Part shown: in pieces, positions 26,956 to 35,245 of the stretch
Position numbering within the stretch: position 1 is the stretch's first letter
How the letters are laid out: every line of letters begins with the position of its first letter
Notes under the pieces: model-generated
Told to the model about the DNA's origin: nothing
Databases searched by the model: none
The model's input: only the letters and a program-made list of their open reading frames with translations
Program-made: the position numbers and the translations under genes
DNA from: Halomonas gemina
GTDB lineage: Bacteria; Pseudomonadota; Gammaproteobacteria; Pseudomonadales; Halomonadaceae
Assembly: GCF_023554995.1 (NCBI RefSeq)
Contig: NZ_JAMJPK010000002.1
Coordinates: forward strand, 434,001 to 498,000
Direction of reading: 5' to 3'
Length of the DNA stretch: 64,000 bases

Positions 26956-28509
26956 TCAGGAAGCGGCGGCGCGGGCCGGGGCCTGGGCCTCGCACCAGTC
27001 GCGGCCGTGGTTGACGATGCGCTCGACGATGGCGGTGAGATCCTCGAGCCGGGTGTCCGGGTTGAGCAGGGTGAACTTGAGGTAGCGCCGCCCGCCGACC
27101 CGGGTAGCGGCGATCACCGCCTCGCCGCGGCGGGACAGTGCCGAGCGCACGTAGGCGTTGAGCTCGTCGAGTTCGGCCTCGGTGAGGCCCGCCAGGCGGT
27201 AGCGGAACACCAGGGTGCTCATGGGTGGCTCGAGCAGCACCTCGACCTCCGGGTGGCGAGCCAGCTCCGCATGGGCCTCGCCGGCCAGGTCGATGACCCG
27301 CTCGAACATCTCGCCCAGCGCCTCGGCACCCATGATGCGCAGGGTCAGCCACAGCTTGAGGGCATCGAAGCGCTTGGTGGTCTGCAGGCTCTTGTTGACC
27401 TGGTCCGGGGTGCCGGCCTCGGCCTGGCACAAGGGGTTCAGGTAGTCGGCGTGATGGGTGACATGGCGCAGGTCGCTACGCCGGCGCACCAGGAAGGCGC
27501 TGCAGCTCACCGGCTGGAAGAAGGTCTTGTGGTAGTCGATGGTCACCGAGTCGGCGTGCTCGATGCCGGCCAGGCGGTGGCGATAGCGCGGCGAGCAGAG
27601 CAGGCCCCCACCGTAGGCGGCGTCCACGTGCAGCCAGATGCCGTGCTCGCGGCACAGCGCGGCGATCTCCTCGAGCGGGTCGATGCTGCCGAAGTCGGTG
27701 GTGCCGGCGGTGGCCACCACGGCGATGGGGATCAGCTCCATCGCCAGGCACTCCTCCAGGCGCGCCTTGAGGGCAGTGGGATCCATGCGGTAGTGGGCAT
27801 CGCAGGCCACCGGCATCACCGCCTGATAGCCCAGGCCCAGGATAGCCGCCGACTTCTGCAGGCTGAAGTGGCTGACTTCCGAGCCGAGGATGCGCAGCCG
27901 GCGGTAGTCCGCGGGCAGGCCCTCGTGCTTATTGCCGCCGTGATCCGCCAGGGAGGCGCCGTGGTGGTCCCGGGCAATCATCAGCGCCATCAGGTTCGAC
28001 TGGGTGCCGCCGCTGGTGAAGACGCCGTCGGCGTCCTGGCCCAGGCCGATGCGGTCCGCGGTCCAGTCGATCAGCGACTGCTCGATGAAGGTGCCGCCGG
28101 CGCTCTGGTCGAAGGTGTCCAGCGACGAGTTGATCGGCGAGAGGATCGCCTCGGCGAGGATGCCGGGCAGCACGATGGGGCAGTTGAGGTGGGCCACGTA
28201 GCGGGGGTGGTGGAAGTAGACGGCGTCATCCAGGTAGACCCGTTCCAGCTCCTCCAGGGCCGGGCGCAGCTCGCCGAGGGGCGCGTCCAGGTCGATGCCC
28301 GCGAAGTGCTCCTTGAGCTCTTCGGGGCATGCGCCGGTGAAGGGGCGGTCCACCTCGGCCACCTTGCGCCGCACCAGGTCGACGCAGCGGGTCGCCTGCT
28401 GCCAGTAGGCCTCGGCATGGCCGGCATTGAACAGCTGGTCGGTCGCCAGGGGGGCGGGCCGGGTGCCCAGGGCGGTGCCTCTTTGCTTTTCCTCGAGCCG
28501 TGATCTCAT
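26956..28509 (-). CDS. PLP-dependent decarboxylase for diamine precursor (DesA/RhbB-like)
   Basis: Group II PLP decarboxylase of 517 residues. Visible sites: TSGGTQSNLMAL (165-176), HVDAAYGG (294-301) and the PLP-binding Lys K328 in TIDYHKTFFQPVS. In siderophore operons this family makes cadaverine from lysine (DesA) or diaminopropane from diaminobutyrate (RhbB). ATG 28509 follows AAGGTGACACC. It is the first gene of the four-gene operon. Because the fused synthetase resembles BibC, lysine to cadaverine is the better guess, but sequence alone does not settle the substrate. A Fur site lies 114 bp upstream. Confidence 0.9.
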   Translation of the reverse strand: MRSRLEEKQRGTALGTRPAPLATDQLFNAGHAEAYWQQATRCVDLVRRKVAEVDRPFTGACPEELKEHFAGIDLDAPLGELRPALEELERVYLDDAVYFHHPRYVAHLNCPIVLPGILAEAILSPINSSLDTFDQSAGGTFIEQSLIDWTADRIGLGQDADGVFTSGGTQSNLMALMIARDHHGASLADHGGNKHEGLPADYRRLRILGSEVSHFSLQKSAAILGLGYQAVMPVACDAHYRMDPTALKARLEECLAMELIPIAVVATAGTTDFGSIDPLEEIAALCREHGIWLHVDAAYGGGLLCSPRYRHRLAGIEHADSVTIDYHKTFFQPVSCSAFLVRRRSDLRHVTHHADYLNPLCQAEAGTPDQVNKSLQTTKRFDALKLWLTLRIMGAEALGEMFERVIDLAGEAHAELARHPEVEVLLEPPMSTLVFRYRLAGLTEAELDELNAYVRSALSRRGEAVIAATRVGGRRYLKFTLLNPDTRLEDLTAIVERIVNHGRDWCEAQAPARAAAS

Positions 28510-28622
28510 GGTGTCACCTTGTGCGTTCGTCGCTGCCGTCGCCGGGACGGCCGCGGCATCTCGGGGGAGGCCGTGCGCTGCCGGGGGTAAGCACCCGGCG
28601 GCATACGGCGTGATTCGATGTT

Positions 28623-28638
28623 AATGCGAATCTTTATC
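28623..28638 (-). promoter_or_regulatory. Fur box before siderophore biosynthesis operon
   Basis: AATGCGAATCTTTATC agrees with AATGAGAATCATTATC at 14 of 16 bases. It lies in the 319-bp gap between the decarboxylase start and the divergent hydrolase gene; the rest of this gap shows only GC-rich sequence without an evident gene. Confidence 0.7.
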
Positions 28639-28828
28639 GTTTATTGGGTGTGGCACGAGGGATAACGAAGGCGGGCAGCGGTTCTGAACCCGGGAGGCGA
28701 GTTTTTTTAGCAGGCGGGCGCGGAGGGGCAGCTCGCCCCGGGCGCGCCTGAGGCAGTGCGCCATTGCCCTTCTTGGGGTTCTGCACAAGACTCGCTTCAT
28801 GGTGCCAACGCAGGGGGAGGACGCCGCC

Positions 28829-30223
28829 ATGCCAGCAGCGAGTGTTGCCGGAAGGGGAAGGCCGTATCGGTCGGGCGCGCCACGCCACGGCCCTGGGCAG
28901 CGAGTTCAGGTGCTGTTCGGTGTCCTGCTCGTGGCCGGGCTGGGGCTGCCAGCCGCGGCCGGGGGGGAGGAGCCCCTGAGCGCCGAAGCGTCCGATCCCG
29001 TGGTGCTGGGCTGGATGCAGGGCTTCCCGCCGCCGCCCGAGCGGATCATCGGCCAGCCCGATGCCGACTACTTCAGTTTTCCCAAGCTGCGCTGGACGGT
29101 ATGCCACTTCCGCGAGCTGCTGCCCACCCGGCGGGTCAGCCGGGGCCTCGGCGCACCTCGCGCGCTGGAGGAAGCGCCGGACGCCGGGATCGATGCCGTC
29201 ACCTTCACGCCCCTGGGCGGCGGCGCGCCGATGACCTGGGAGGCATCGCTGGCCGAGAACTACACCGACGGCATCCTGGTCCTGCACCACGGCACGGTGG
29301 TCTACGAGCGCTATGCCGGCTGCCTGGACGAGGCCGGCGTGCATGGCGCCATGTCGGTCACCAAGTCGATGACCGGGCTGCTGGCCGAGATCCTGGTGGC
29401 CGAGGGGGCACTGGACGAGACGGCCCGGGTGGCGACGATCCTGCCCGAGCTGGCGGAGAGTGCCTTCGGCAATGCCACCGTGCAGCAGGTCATGGAGATG
29501 ACCACGGGGCTCGACTTCAGCGAGGATTATGCCGACCCCGAGGCCGAGATCTGGGCCTACAACGCGGCGGCGAGTCCCCTGCCGAAGCCGGAGGGCTACC
29601 AGGGTCCGCGTACCTACTACGAGTTCCTGGCCACCGTGCAGCCCGAAGGCGTTCACGGCGAGGTCTTCGGCTATCGCACCGTCAACAGCGACGCCCTGGG
29701 CTGGATCATTGCGCGCACGACCGGCCGGTCAGTGGCCGACCTGCTGGCGGAACGGATCTGGCAACCCATGGGCACCGAGCAGGACGCCTACTTCACGGTG
29801 GATTCCATCGGCACGCCATTTGCCGGGGGCGGGCTAAGTGCCGGCCTTCGTGACCTGGCACGCCTCGGCCAGCTGGTGCTGGAGGGTGGCGAGCTCGACG
29901 GCGAGCGCCTCTTTCCCGACGCGGCGGTCGCGCGCATCCGCCAGGGTGGCGACCGCCAGGCCTTTGCTCGGGCAGGCTATGCGACCCTCCCGGGCGGCAG
30001 TTACCGCGGCATGTGGTGGGTGCTGCACAACGATCACGGCGCCTTCGCCGCACGGGGCGTGCATGGGCAGACGATATACATCGATCCCACGGCGCAGATG
30101 GTGATCGTGCGCTTCGCCTCGCATCCGGTAGCGGGCAACGCGGCCAACGATCCGACCTCACTGCCCGCTTATCAGGCGCTCGCCGAGTACCTGATGGCGC
30201 GCGAGTCGCAGGCGACGGAGTAG
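28829..30223 (+). CDS. Serine hydrolase, class C beta-lactamase / NylB-like
   Basis: Exported hydrolase of about 464 residues. ATG 28829 stands eight bases after GGGGAGG; the frame also contains an ATG at 28799. A signal-like hydrophobic run (FGVLLVAGLGLPAAAGG) follows a basic head. The penicillin-binding-protein fold is shown by S176-V-T-K179 (MSVTKSMTG), the YRTVNSDALGW motif that supplies the second catalytic Tyr/Asn set, and a late HGQTIYID. The closest familiar layout is 6-aminohexanoate-dimer hydrolase (NylB) and EstB-type esterases. Natural substrate unknown; antibiotic hydrolysis is not implied. It is divergent from the siderophore operon. Confidence 0.82.
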   Translation: MPAASVAGRGRPYRSGAPRHGPGQRVQVLFGVLLVAGLGLPAAAGGEEPLSAEASDPVVLGWMQGFPPPPERIIGQPDADYFSFPKLRWTVCHFRELLPTRRVSRGLGAPRALEEAPDAGIDAVTFTPLGGGAPMTWEASLAENYTDGILVLHHGTVVYERYAGCLDEAGVHGAMSVTKSMTGLLAEILVAEGALDETARVATILPELAESAFGNATVQQVMEMTTGLDFSEDYADPEAEIWAYNAAASPLPKPEGYQGPRTYYEFLATVQPEGVHGEVFGYRTVNSDALGWIIARTTGRSVADLLAERIWQPMGTEQDAYFTVDSIGTPFAGGGLSAGLRDLARLGQLVLEGGELDGERLFPDAAVARIRQGGDRQAFARAGYATLPGGSYRGMWWVLHNDHGAFAARGVHGQTIYIDPTAQMVIVRFASHPVAGNAANDPTSLPAYQALAEYLMARESQATE

Positions 30224-30244
30224 AAGGGGGGCGAATCCCTGGCC

Positions 30245-30847
30245 TCAGCGCCGCACCAGCACGGCATCGAGAAGGACCGGCACCTCGTCGCCGATCTGCT
30301 CGTAGCCGAGCAACAGCAGCACCGAACGCATCGTCGGGTTGGCCATCAGCTCGCGGCCGTCCAGCGCCACGCGCTCGGCGTTGGTGACCCGCACCCGGCC
30401 GGGAGCCTCGTGGGTGAAGCGCACCGCCAGCGGCTCGTGGTGGGTGACGCCGCCGGAGTGCACCGAGAGCTCGAGCACCTCCACCAGCGACTCGCCCACG
30501 GCCAGCGCCTCCAGGCGCTGGGGCGGGAAGCGGGTGGTCACGGTGGCCAGGGGTTGCTCGGTGAGGCCGGAGAGCCAGGGCGGCAGCGACCCCATGCGCT
30601 CGATCACGTCGCTCTGGGCCAGCCGCAAGGGCAGGCGCAGGGTGCCGTCCGCCTCGGCGCTGCCGGCGAGCCGACGCACCTCATGCTGATGGGCAATGGG
30701 CCCCGTCGGGGCGATCTGCACCACGGTAGCGGCCACCCGCGAGCGCTCTGGGTCCAGCTCCCAGGCGGCAGTTGCTGGCAGGGCCAGCAGCAGGGCGAAC
30801 AGGGCAGTGCCAAGGGCAGGAAAACGGCAAGGGGGGAAAGGTCGCAC
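30245..30847 (-). CDS. YceI-like periplasmic protein
   Basis: Exported protein of about 200 residues. The best start is a GTG at 30847, eight bases after GGAG; no ATG start lies at a suitable place. A signal peptide follows (ALFALLLALPATAA). The mature part starts WELDPERSRVAATVVQI, and has LRLPLRLAQSDVIERMGSLPPWL and a final LLLGYEQIGDEVPVLLDAVLV, the lipocalin-like YceI pattern. YceI proteins bind isoprenoid or amphipathic molecules in the periplasm. It is convergent with the hydrolase gene (21-bp gap) and lies about 155 bp before the tRNA on the opposite strand. Confidence 0.7.
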   Translation of the reverse strand: MRPFPPCRFPALGTALFALLLALPATAAWELDPERSRVAATVVQIAPTGPIAHQHEVRRLAGSAEADGTLRLPLRLAQSDVIERMGSLPPWLSGLTEQPLATVTTRFPPQRLEALAVGESLVEVLELSVHSGGVTHHEPLAVRFTHEAPGRVRVTNAERVALDGRELMANPTMRSVLLLLGYEQIGDEVPVLLDAVLVRR

Positions 30848-31002
30848 CGGTCGATCTCCACAAGGGCAGGCCACCTGCAGACCACGGCCGGGGGAGGAAG
30901 TGCCGCGGCGGGGGATTCGGCCAGCCAAGGGCGGCCGGCTATGGTCACCTTCATCACCATTCGCTATCATACGGCGGCGCCGCTCGGCGCCATCCGCTGC
31001 AA

Positions 31003-31079
<77 letters not shown>

Positions 31080-31193
31080 TGCGTGGCATCGATAGACCGC
31101 TGCATCATTATTGCCCCCCTGTGGCCTAGAATTTGTGAGCAGTGCACGGCGGGTAAGTCACCTACCATGTGCACGTGTCACAAGGATCTGGCG

Positions 31194-31784
31194 ATGAACC
31201 GTACTGAACACGCAGCAACGTGCTGGATCCTTGCCGGTCCGAATGGAGCTGGCAAGACTACTTTTGCGTTGAACTACCTACCCCATGTCGCTAGCTGCTC
31301 TCGCTTCATCAATGCTGACCTGATTGCTGCAGGCCTCTCCCCTCTTGCCCCGGAGCGAGAGCTCCTGTCTGCTAGTCGTATCTTCCTGCAGGAAATTGAA
31401 GAAGCGATTGCCGACAAGGAAGACTTTGCCTTTGAAACGACTCTGTCCGGGCGAAGCTACTCCACGCTGGTCAAGCGTCTCCTGTCTGAAAACTGGAAGG
31501 TAGAGCTTGTCTATCTGGCCTTGCCATCAGTGGAAATGTCCCGCTTACGTGTTGCTGAACGAGTTTCCCATGGTGGCCACAACATCCCCCTGAAAGACAT
31601 TCAGCGCCGGTTCCCGCGTAGTCTGCACAATCTGCTGACACTTTATGCACCGTTGGTCAGCCATGCTCGCTGCTTCATGAATGACGGTGGTGCCCCAGAA
31701 CCCGTATTCGAGCAGCACGGCCCAGACCGACAGATTTTCAACGACTCGTTGTTTGAGGCGCTTTCCAAGGAGGCACGATCATGA
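31194..31784 (+). CDS. Zeta-toxin-like P-loop kinase
   Basis: Protein of 196 residues with P-loop GPNGAGKT (15-22), then [13 protein letters not shown] and [12 protein letters not shown], the arrangement of zeta-toxin/PezT-like and related kinases that phosphorylate UDP-activated sugars or other small targets. ATG 31194 follows AAGGA. Base composition is clearly lower in GC than the neighbours, and it lies beside a tRNA, so it was probably acquired. A 63-residue partner gene overlaps its stop (ATGA). Many chromosomal proteins of this type are not proven toxins, so toxin activity is only possible. Confidence 0.78.
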   Translation: MNRTEHAATCWILAGPNGAGKTTFALNYLPHVASCSRFINADLIAAGLSPLAPERELLSASRIFLQEIEEAIADKEDFAFETTLSGRSYSTLVKRLLSENWKVELVYLALPSVEMSRLRVAERVSHGGHNIPLKDIQRRFPRSLHNLLTLYAPLVSHARCFMNDGGAPEPVFEQHGPDRQIFNDSLFEALSKEARS

Positions 31785-31972
31785 CGCAGCTCTCCCCCGA
31801 TACCCAGGAAATGCTGGATAGCCTGCGCGCTGCCGTGGCCGAGGCCCTCGAGCGCAAGCGTCGCCTTGGCCACTATGCGGTCGTCTGGCAGGACGGCAAG
31901 CCTGTACTGATTGGCGAAGATGCCCCCGAGCAGCCTCATCAACAGCCTTCGGATGACCAGAAACCGAACTGA
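31781..31972 (+). CDS. Small partner protein of zeta-like kinase
   Basis: A 63-residue acidic protein ([30 protein letters not shown] in pieces, then [12 protein letters not shown]). It starts inside the kinase stop codon (ATGA overlap), so the two are co-translated. An N-terminal helix and a short beta-like middle can be seen; no known domain. It might be the antitoxin, though antitoxin genes more often come first. Confidence 0.7.
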   Translation: MTQLSPDTQEMLDSLRAAVAEALERKRRLGHYAVVWQDGKPVLIGEDAPEQPHQQPSDDQKPN

Positions 31973-32089
31973 TGCTGTGCCGCGTCGCGTGACCTTCTCG
32001 GCCCCCCCCGGCCGCTTCGTGGCCATCCTCTCGCTGTGTATGATGGTCGGCACTCATCACCATCAGCACCAAGAACGCGGGGAAGCATC

Positions 32090-32254
32090 GTGAACACGGA
32101 GAGTCACTCTCAGCTGGCGGCCTTTATCTGGTCCGTGGCGGACCTGCTGCGCGGCGATTTCAAGCAGTCCCAGTACGGCCGCATCATCCTGCCTTTCACC
32201 CTGCTGCGGCGCCTGGAGTGCGTGCTGGAGCCCACCAAGGCCGAGGTATGGTAA
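32090..32254 (+). pseudogene. hsdM: Type I restriction methylase (hsdM) 5' fragment
   Basis: A GTG start after GGGGAAG begins [19 protein letters not shown] and [20 protein letters not shown], the very conserved N-terminus of HsdM methylases. After about 54 residues (VLEPTKAEV) a stop appears and the rest of the expected 500-residue protein is absent; downstream sequence is unrelated. No hsdS or hsdR follows. It is therefore a fragment of a lost type I restriction-modification system. Confidence 0.85.
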
Positions 32255-32274
32255 TCGAGGACGTACCTCATTTT
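32249..32274 (+). repeat. Imperfect direct repeat, left copy
   Basis: TAATCGAGGACGTACCTCAT and following bases resemble the stretch at 33032-33057 (19 of 26 positions agree). The two copies bracket the broken fitAB pair and the left one begins at the point where hsdM breaks off. Confidence 0.35.
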
Positions 32275-32375
32275 CCCTTTCTGCTCAGCAACCGTTGGCG
32301 GTTTCAGAGCCGACAAGGCTGGAATGAACTTCTGATCTGTAATGCTAGCATTGGTGGCGGGGCAGGAGAGGAAAG

Positions 32376-32644
32376 ATGGCTTGCATCACGGTTCGCAACC
32401 TGAACGATGCGCTGAAGGTGAGCTGCTCTTGGCGGCGGTGTGCCATGGGCACTCCACGGAGGAAGAGGTACGCCTCATCTTGCGTTGCGCGCTGACAGAA
32501 GTGCCGCAGCAGGGGCTGGGGATCCGAATCCGGCAGCGCTTCGCCGCAGAGGGCAGGGTTGAGCTGGAAGTGCCGATCCGCCAGCAGTGGCCACGCGCGG
32601 CGGAGTTCGAGAGTGTTCGTGCTGGATACCAACGTGCTCTGTGA
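32376..32644 (+). pseudogene. fitA/vapB-type antitoxin gene, frameshifted
   Basis: ATG 32376 after GGAGAGGAAAG starts MACITVRNLNDALK, the classic FitA ribbon-helix-helix head. The frame then shifts; the continuation is read one frame over as HGHSTEEEVRLILRCAL, GLGIRIRQRFA and RVELEVPIRQ, which is the FitA body. A small deletion near 32415 explains the break. It overlaps the toxin gene start. Confidence 0.78.
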
Positions 32645-33034
32645 GCTGATGCCAGTTGCCCCGGAACCGCGCGTGGTCGCCTGGCCGGATGCCTAGGAGA
32701 CTTCCTCGGTGGCCACCACCGCGAGCACCGTTGCCGAGATTCTCTTCGGCATCCAGCGTTTGCCTGAGGGGCGTCGCAAGCGCTCCCTTGCGGTCGCCGC
32801 GGCGGCGATGTTCGAGGAGGACTCGCCGGTCGCATTCTGCCCTTCGATGCTGAGGCGGCGGTTTGCTATGCCGAGTGCGTTGCCGTCAGCGAACAGCCGG
32901 GCAGGGCGGTGCAGATGGTAGATGCTCAGATCGGGGCAATCTGCCTTCGACGCCAGGCGGTGCTTGCCACTCGCAACGTCACGGATTTCGAGTCGTTTGG
33001 GGTCCAGTTGATTGACCCATGGCAGCAGGCGTAA
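32613..33034 (+). pseudogene. fitB/vapC-type PIN toxin gene, broken
   Basis: GTG 32613 begins VFVLDTNVLCELM (PIN-domain first Asp), then VVAWPDA is cut by TAG at 32694. The same frame goes on as TVAEILFGIQRLPEGRR and AMFEEDS; a frameshift near 32825 moves the end (RILPFDAEAAVCYAE, QMVDAQIGAICL, LATRNVTDFESFGVQLIDPW) to another frame. All PIN acidic residues can be traced, but the gene is dead by a stop and a shift. Confidence 0.85.
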
Positions 33035-33057
33035 TCGGAGACGTTCCCCCATTTCCA
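33032..33057 (+). repeat. Imperfect direct repeat, right copy
   Basis: TAATCGGAGACGTTCCCCCA and following bases, partner of 32249-32274. It starts at the stop of the broken toxin gene. Confidence 0.35.
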
Positions 33058-33070
33058 CGCCGAAGTCCGT

Positions 33071-33760
33071 TCAGGCCAGGTCGAAGAGCAGGATCTCCGA
33101 GGCCTTCACACCGACCGCCTCGATGGTCTCCCCCGGCTGAAAGGCGGCGGCATCGCCGGCCGAGAGCCGCTGTCCGTTGATCTCCGCCTCGCCGCGTACC
33201 ACGTGCAGCCAGGCGTGGCGCACCGCAGGGGTAGGCGCTCGCTCGCCGGCATCGAAAAGCCCGGCGTAGAGGTTGACGTCCTGGTTCACGCTCACCGAGC
33301 CGTCGCGCCCCTTCTGGGACACCACCAACCGCCACTGCCCCTGGCGCTGCTCGGCGGGAAAAGCCTTCTGCTCGTAGTCAGGGGCGATGCCCCGCTCTTG
33401 CGGCTCGATCCAGATCTGCAGGAAGTGCAGCTCACGGTCGGGGGCGTTGTTGAACTCGCTGTGCCGCACGCCGGTGCCGGCCGACATGCGTTGCACATCG
33501 CCGGGGCGCATGACCGCGCCGTTGCCCATGCTGTCGCGGTGGGCCATCTCGCCTTCCAGCACGTAGGAGAGGATCTCCATGTCCCGGTGGGGGTGGGTGC
33601 CGAAGCCTTGGCCGCCTTGAACGCGATCCTCGTTGATAACCCGCAGCTTGCGAAAGCCCATGTGGTTCGGGTCGATGTAATCGGCGAACGAAAAGGTGTG
33701 ACGAGACTTCAGCCAGCCGTGATCGGCGTAGCCGCGCTCGTTGGCGTGACGAATGATCAT
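33071..33760 (-). CDS. Pirin-family protein (YhhW-like)
   Basis: Cytoplasmic double-cupin protein of 229 residues. The metal-binding cluster HPHRDMEI and the later H/E residues (GTGVRHSEFN) are intact, as are HTFSFADYIDPNHMGF and the C-terminal cupin (HVVRGEAEINGQRLSAGDAA). YhhW-type pirins can have quercetinase activity or act as redox/transcription cofactors. ATG 33760 is chosen because GGAGGAAACTTCG stands before it. It is expressed alone. Confidence 0.92.
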   Translation of the reverse strand: MIIRHANERGYADHGWLKSRHTFSFADYIDPNHMGFRKLRVINEDRVQGGQGFGTHPHRDMEILSYVLEGEMAHRDSMGNGAVMRPGDVQRMSAGTGVRHSEFNNAPDRELHFLQIWIEPQERGIAPDYEQKAFPAEQRQGQWRLVVSQKGRDGSVSVNQDVNLYAGLFDAGERAPTPAVRHAWLHVVRGEAEINGQRLSAGDAAAFQPGETIEAVGVKASEILLFDLA

Positions 33761-33830
33761 CGAAGTTTCCTCCATGGGGGCACGCTGAAGATTGCCATCA
33801 GCATGGCGGTGCTTTCAAGGTACGCCACCT

Positions 33831-33974
33831 TCACGGCACCAGCCACAGCCCCGCCCAGCCATCGGCGCGCTCGAATCTTGCGCCGCGGTCGTGCACGCCG
33901 CGGGGTAGCCGTGTCCAGATCCGTTCATGAAGCGATGTTAACTCCGCCGCCCAAGGCTGTGGGTTGGACACCAT
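33831..33974 (-). CDS. Possible 47-residue small protein
   Basis: In the 463-bp gap between pirin and the SRPBCC gene, the minus strand holds a short frame starting ATG 33974 after GAGGCGCACG. It encodes a Trp-rich peptide (NPQPWAAELTSLHERIWTRL, then GWAGLWLVP). The first 20 residues vaguely recall the N-terminus of some transposases (W-x2-EL-x2-LH-x-RI), so it may be a relic of an insertion sequence. Nothing else recognisable was found in this gap. Confidence 0.3.
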   Translation of the reverse strand: MVSNPQPWAAELTSLHERIWTRLPRGVHDRGARFERADGWAGLWLVP

Positions 33975-34223
33975 CGTGCGCCTCGCGTGTTGCTAACTGT
34001 TTGATCGAGATAAGGAGTGCGAGCGTTATCTGGGCTCCGTGCAGGCATCTGACGGAGTGACCCGGCACTGGCACGGGAAAATGATCCATGGAGCGCACCC
34101 CGGGAAATGCTGCTATCGTCAAGCTTGGCCGTGTTGGCAGCGAGGCTCGATGACGTTTCTCTTACGCCTATGCCCTAGCGTTGCGACCTCCCGTAAACCG
34201 TCTTCATAGGGAGCGCTTTAACG

Positions 34224-34682
34224 ATGGTAAAGTCCCAGTCAAGTACTCTGATTCGCTGTCCGGTGCCTGATGTATATGGCTTCGTGGTTACCGATTTTGT
34301 CCGCAACTATCCGCGGTGGTCTCCTGAGGTCCAAAAGCTGACGCCCCTGAGCAGTGGGCCGCTGGCCGTCGGCTGGACGGCCCGGCAGGTGAGAATCGAC
34401 CAAGGGCGCCGTTCCGAGGCTGATTTCAGGGTTATCGCGCTCGAGCCAGAACGCCGCGTATGTTTCAAGGGCATCAAGGATCCGTTCGTGATCAACTATT
34501 TTTTCGAACCGCAGCAGGACCAAACGCGGCTGACCTTCAGCTTCGAGCTGGCGCGACTGAATTTTGCCATGCGGCCATTCGAGAAGCTCATTCGCTTGGC
34601 GGTCAAGGATGGTACGGAACGCGTCGTGCGGGATTTGAGAGCCCTGGCCGAACGGGAACTCGGTCAGAAAAAGACGGACTAA
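34224..34682 (+). CDS. SRPBCC-family protein
   Basis: Cytoplasmic protein of 152 residues with the START/Bet v1-like helix-grip fold inferred from IRCPVPDVYGFVVTDFVRNYPRWSPEV (in pieces), a central beta-sheet and a long C-terminal helix. Such proteins bind hydrophobic ligands. GGGAGCG lies upstream of ATG 34224. The LOV photoreceptor gene follows 34 bases later, so they are probably co-transcribed. GC content is lower than average here. Confidence 0.78.
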   Translation: MVKSQSSTLIRCPVPDVYGFVVTDFVRNYPRWSPEVQKLTPLSSGPLAVGWTARQVRIDQGRRSEADFRVIALEPERRVCFKGIKDPFVINYFFEPQQDQTRLTFSFELARLNFAMRPFEKLIRLAVKDGTERVVRDLRALAERELGQKKTD

Positions 34683-34716
34683 TTCACCTGTATAGCGCCC
34701 TCGGCCTGGAGACACC

Positions 34717-35172
34717 ATGCTATTCATTCCCGACAAAGACACCGGCATCATTCCGCATGTCCTGACGCAGATCCTGGATACCTGCGTGAACGGTGTGACC
34801 CTCTCCGACCCGGACCAGCCGGACTCTCCCATCGTCTATGCCAACAGCATCTTCGAGCAGCTGACGGGCTTCAGCCAGGAGGAAATCCTCGGGCGCAACT
34901 GCCGCTTCCTGCAGGGCGAGGATCGCGACCAGCCGGCGCTCGATGAGATTCGCGCAGCCCTCAAGGTTCACGAGCCCGTGGAGGTAACGCTGCGCAACTA
35001 CCGCAAGGACGGCACGCTGTTTCACAACCGGCTGTCGATCCAGCCGCTGTGGGATGACTCGGGCCGCCTGATCTACTACCTCGGCGTGCAGTATGATGTC
35101 AGCGAACTCGTCAACGCCCGCATCGAGATCGCACGTCTTGAAAACATCCTGAACGCGTCGTCAGAGGAGTGA
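34717..35172 (+). CDS. Short LOV blue-light photoreceptor
   Basis: Cytoplasmic photoreceptor of 151 residues consisting of one LOV domain with short flanking helices and no output domain. The photoactive Cys is C62 in GRNCRFLQGEDRDQ; flavin-contact Asn residues occur in LRNYRKDGTLFHNRL and the conserved Gln in GVQYDVSE. The C-terminal helix (NARIEIARLENILNA) would form the dimer arm seen in short LOV proteins such as those of Pseudomonas putida. Blue light would form a flavin-Cys adduct and alter dimer state; the partner is unknown. It sits between SRPBCC and SDR genes on the same strand. Confidence 0.92.
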   Translation: MLFIPDKDTGIIPHVLTQILDTCVNGVTLSDPDQPDSPIVYANSIFEQLTGFSQEEILGRNCRFLQGEDRDQPALDEIRAALKVHEPVEVTLRNYRKDGTLFHNRLSIQPLWDDSGRLIYYLGVQYDVSELVNARIEIARLENILNASSEE

Positions 35173-35245
35173 CCGATCTCCGATCGAGGCGCCCCTATCG
35201 TTCGTGATGCCCGTGGGTCGAGCCAGTCTCGACCTCAAGGGTGGC

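Noticed and set aside
22628..28503. Very long plus-strand open frames (22628-25324 and 25618-28503) opposite the siderophore genes
   Set aside because: They mirror the codon positions of clearly coding minus-strand genes; in GC-rich DNA such antisense frames are expected. They show no domain and have His/Gln/Val-Ala-rich composition typical of shadows.
28829..30223. A clinical-type antibiotic beta-lactamase
   Set aside because: The SxxK and Tyr motifs are shared with esterases and NylB-like amidases, and the overall layout fits these better; resistance cannot be claimed.
31781..33034. An active type I restriction system in the tRNA-linked region
   Set aside because: Only about 54 codons of hsdM remain; no specificity or restriction subunit is present.
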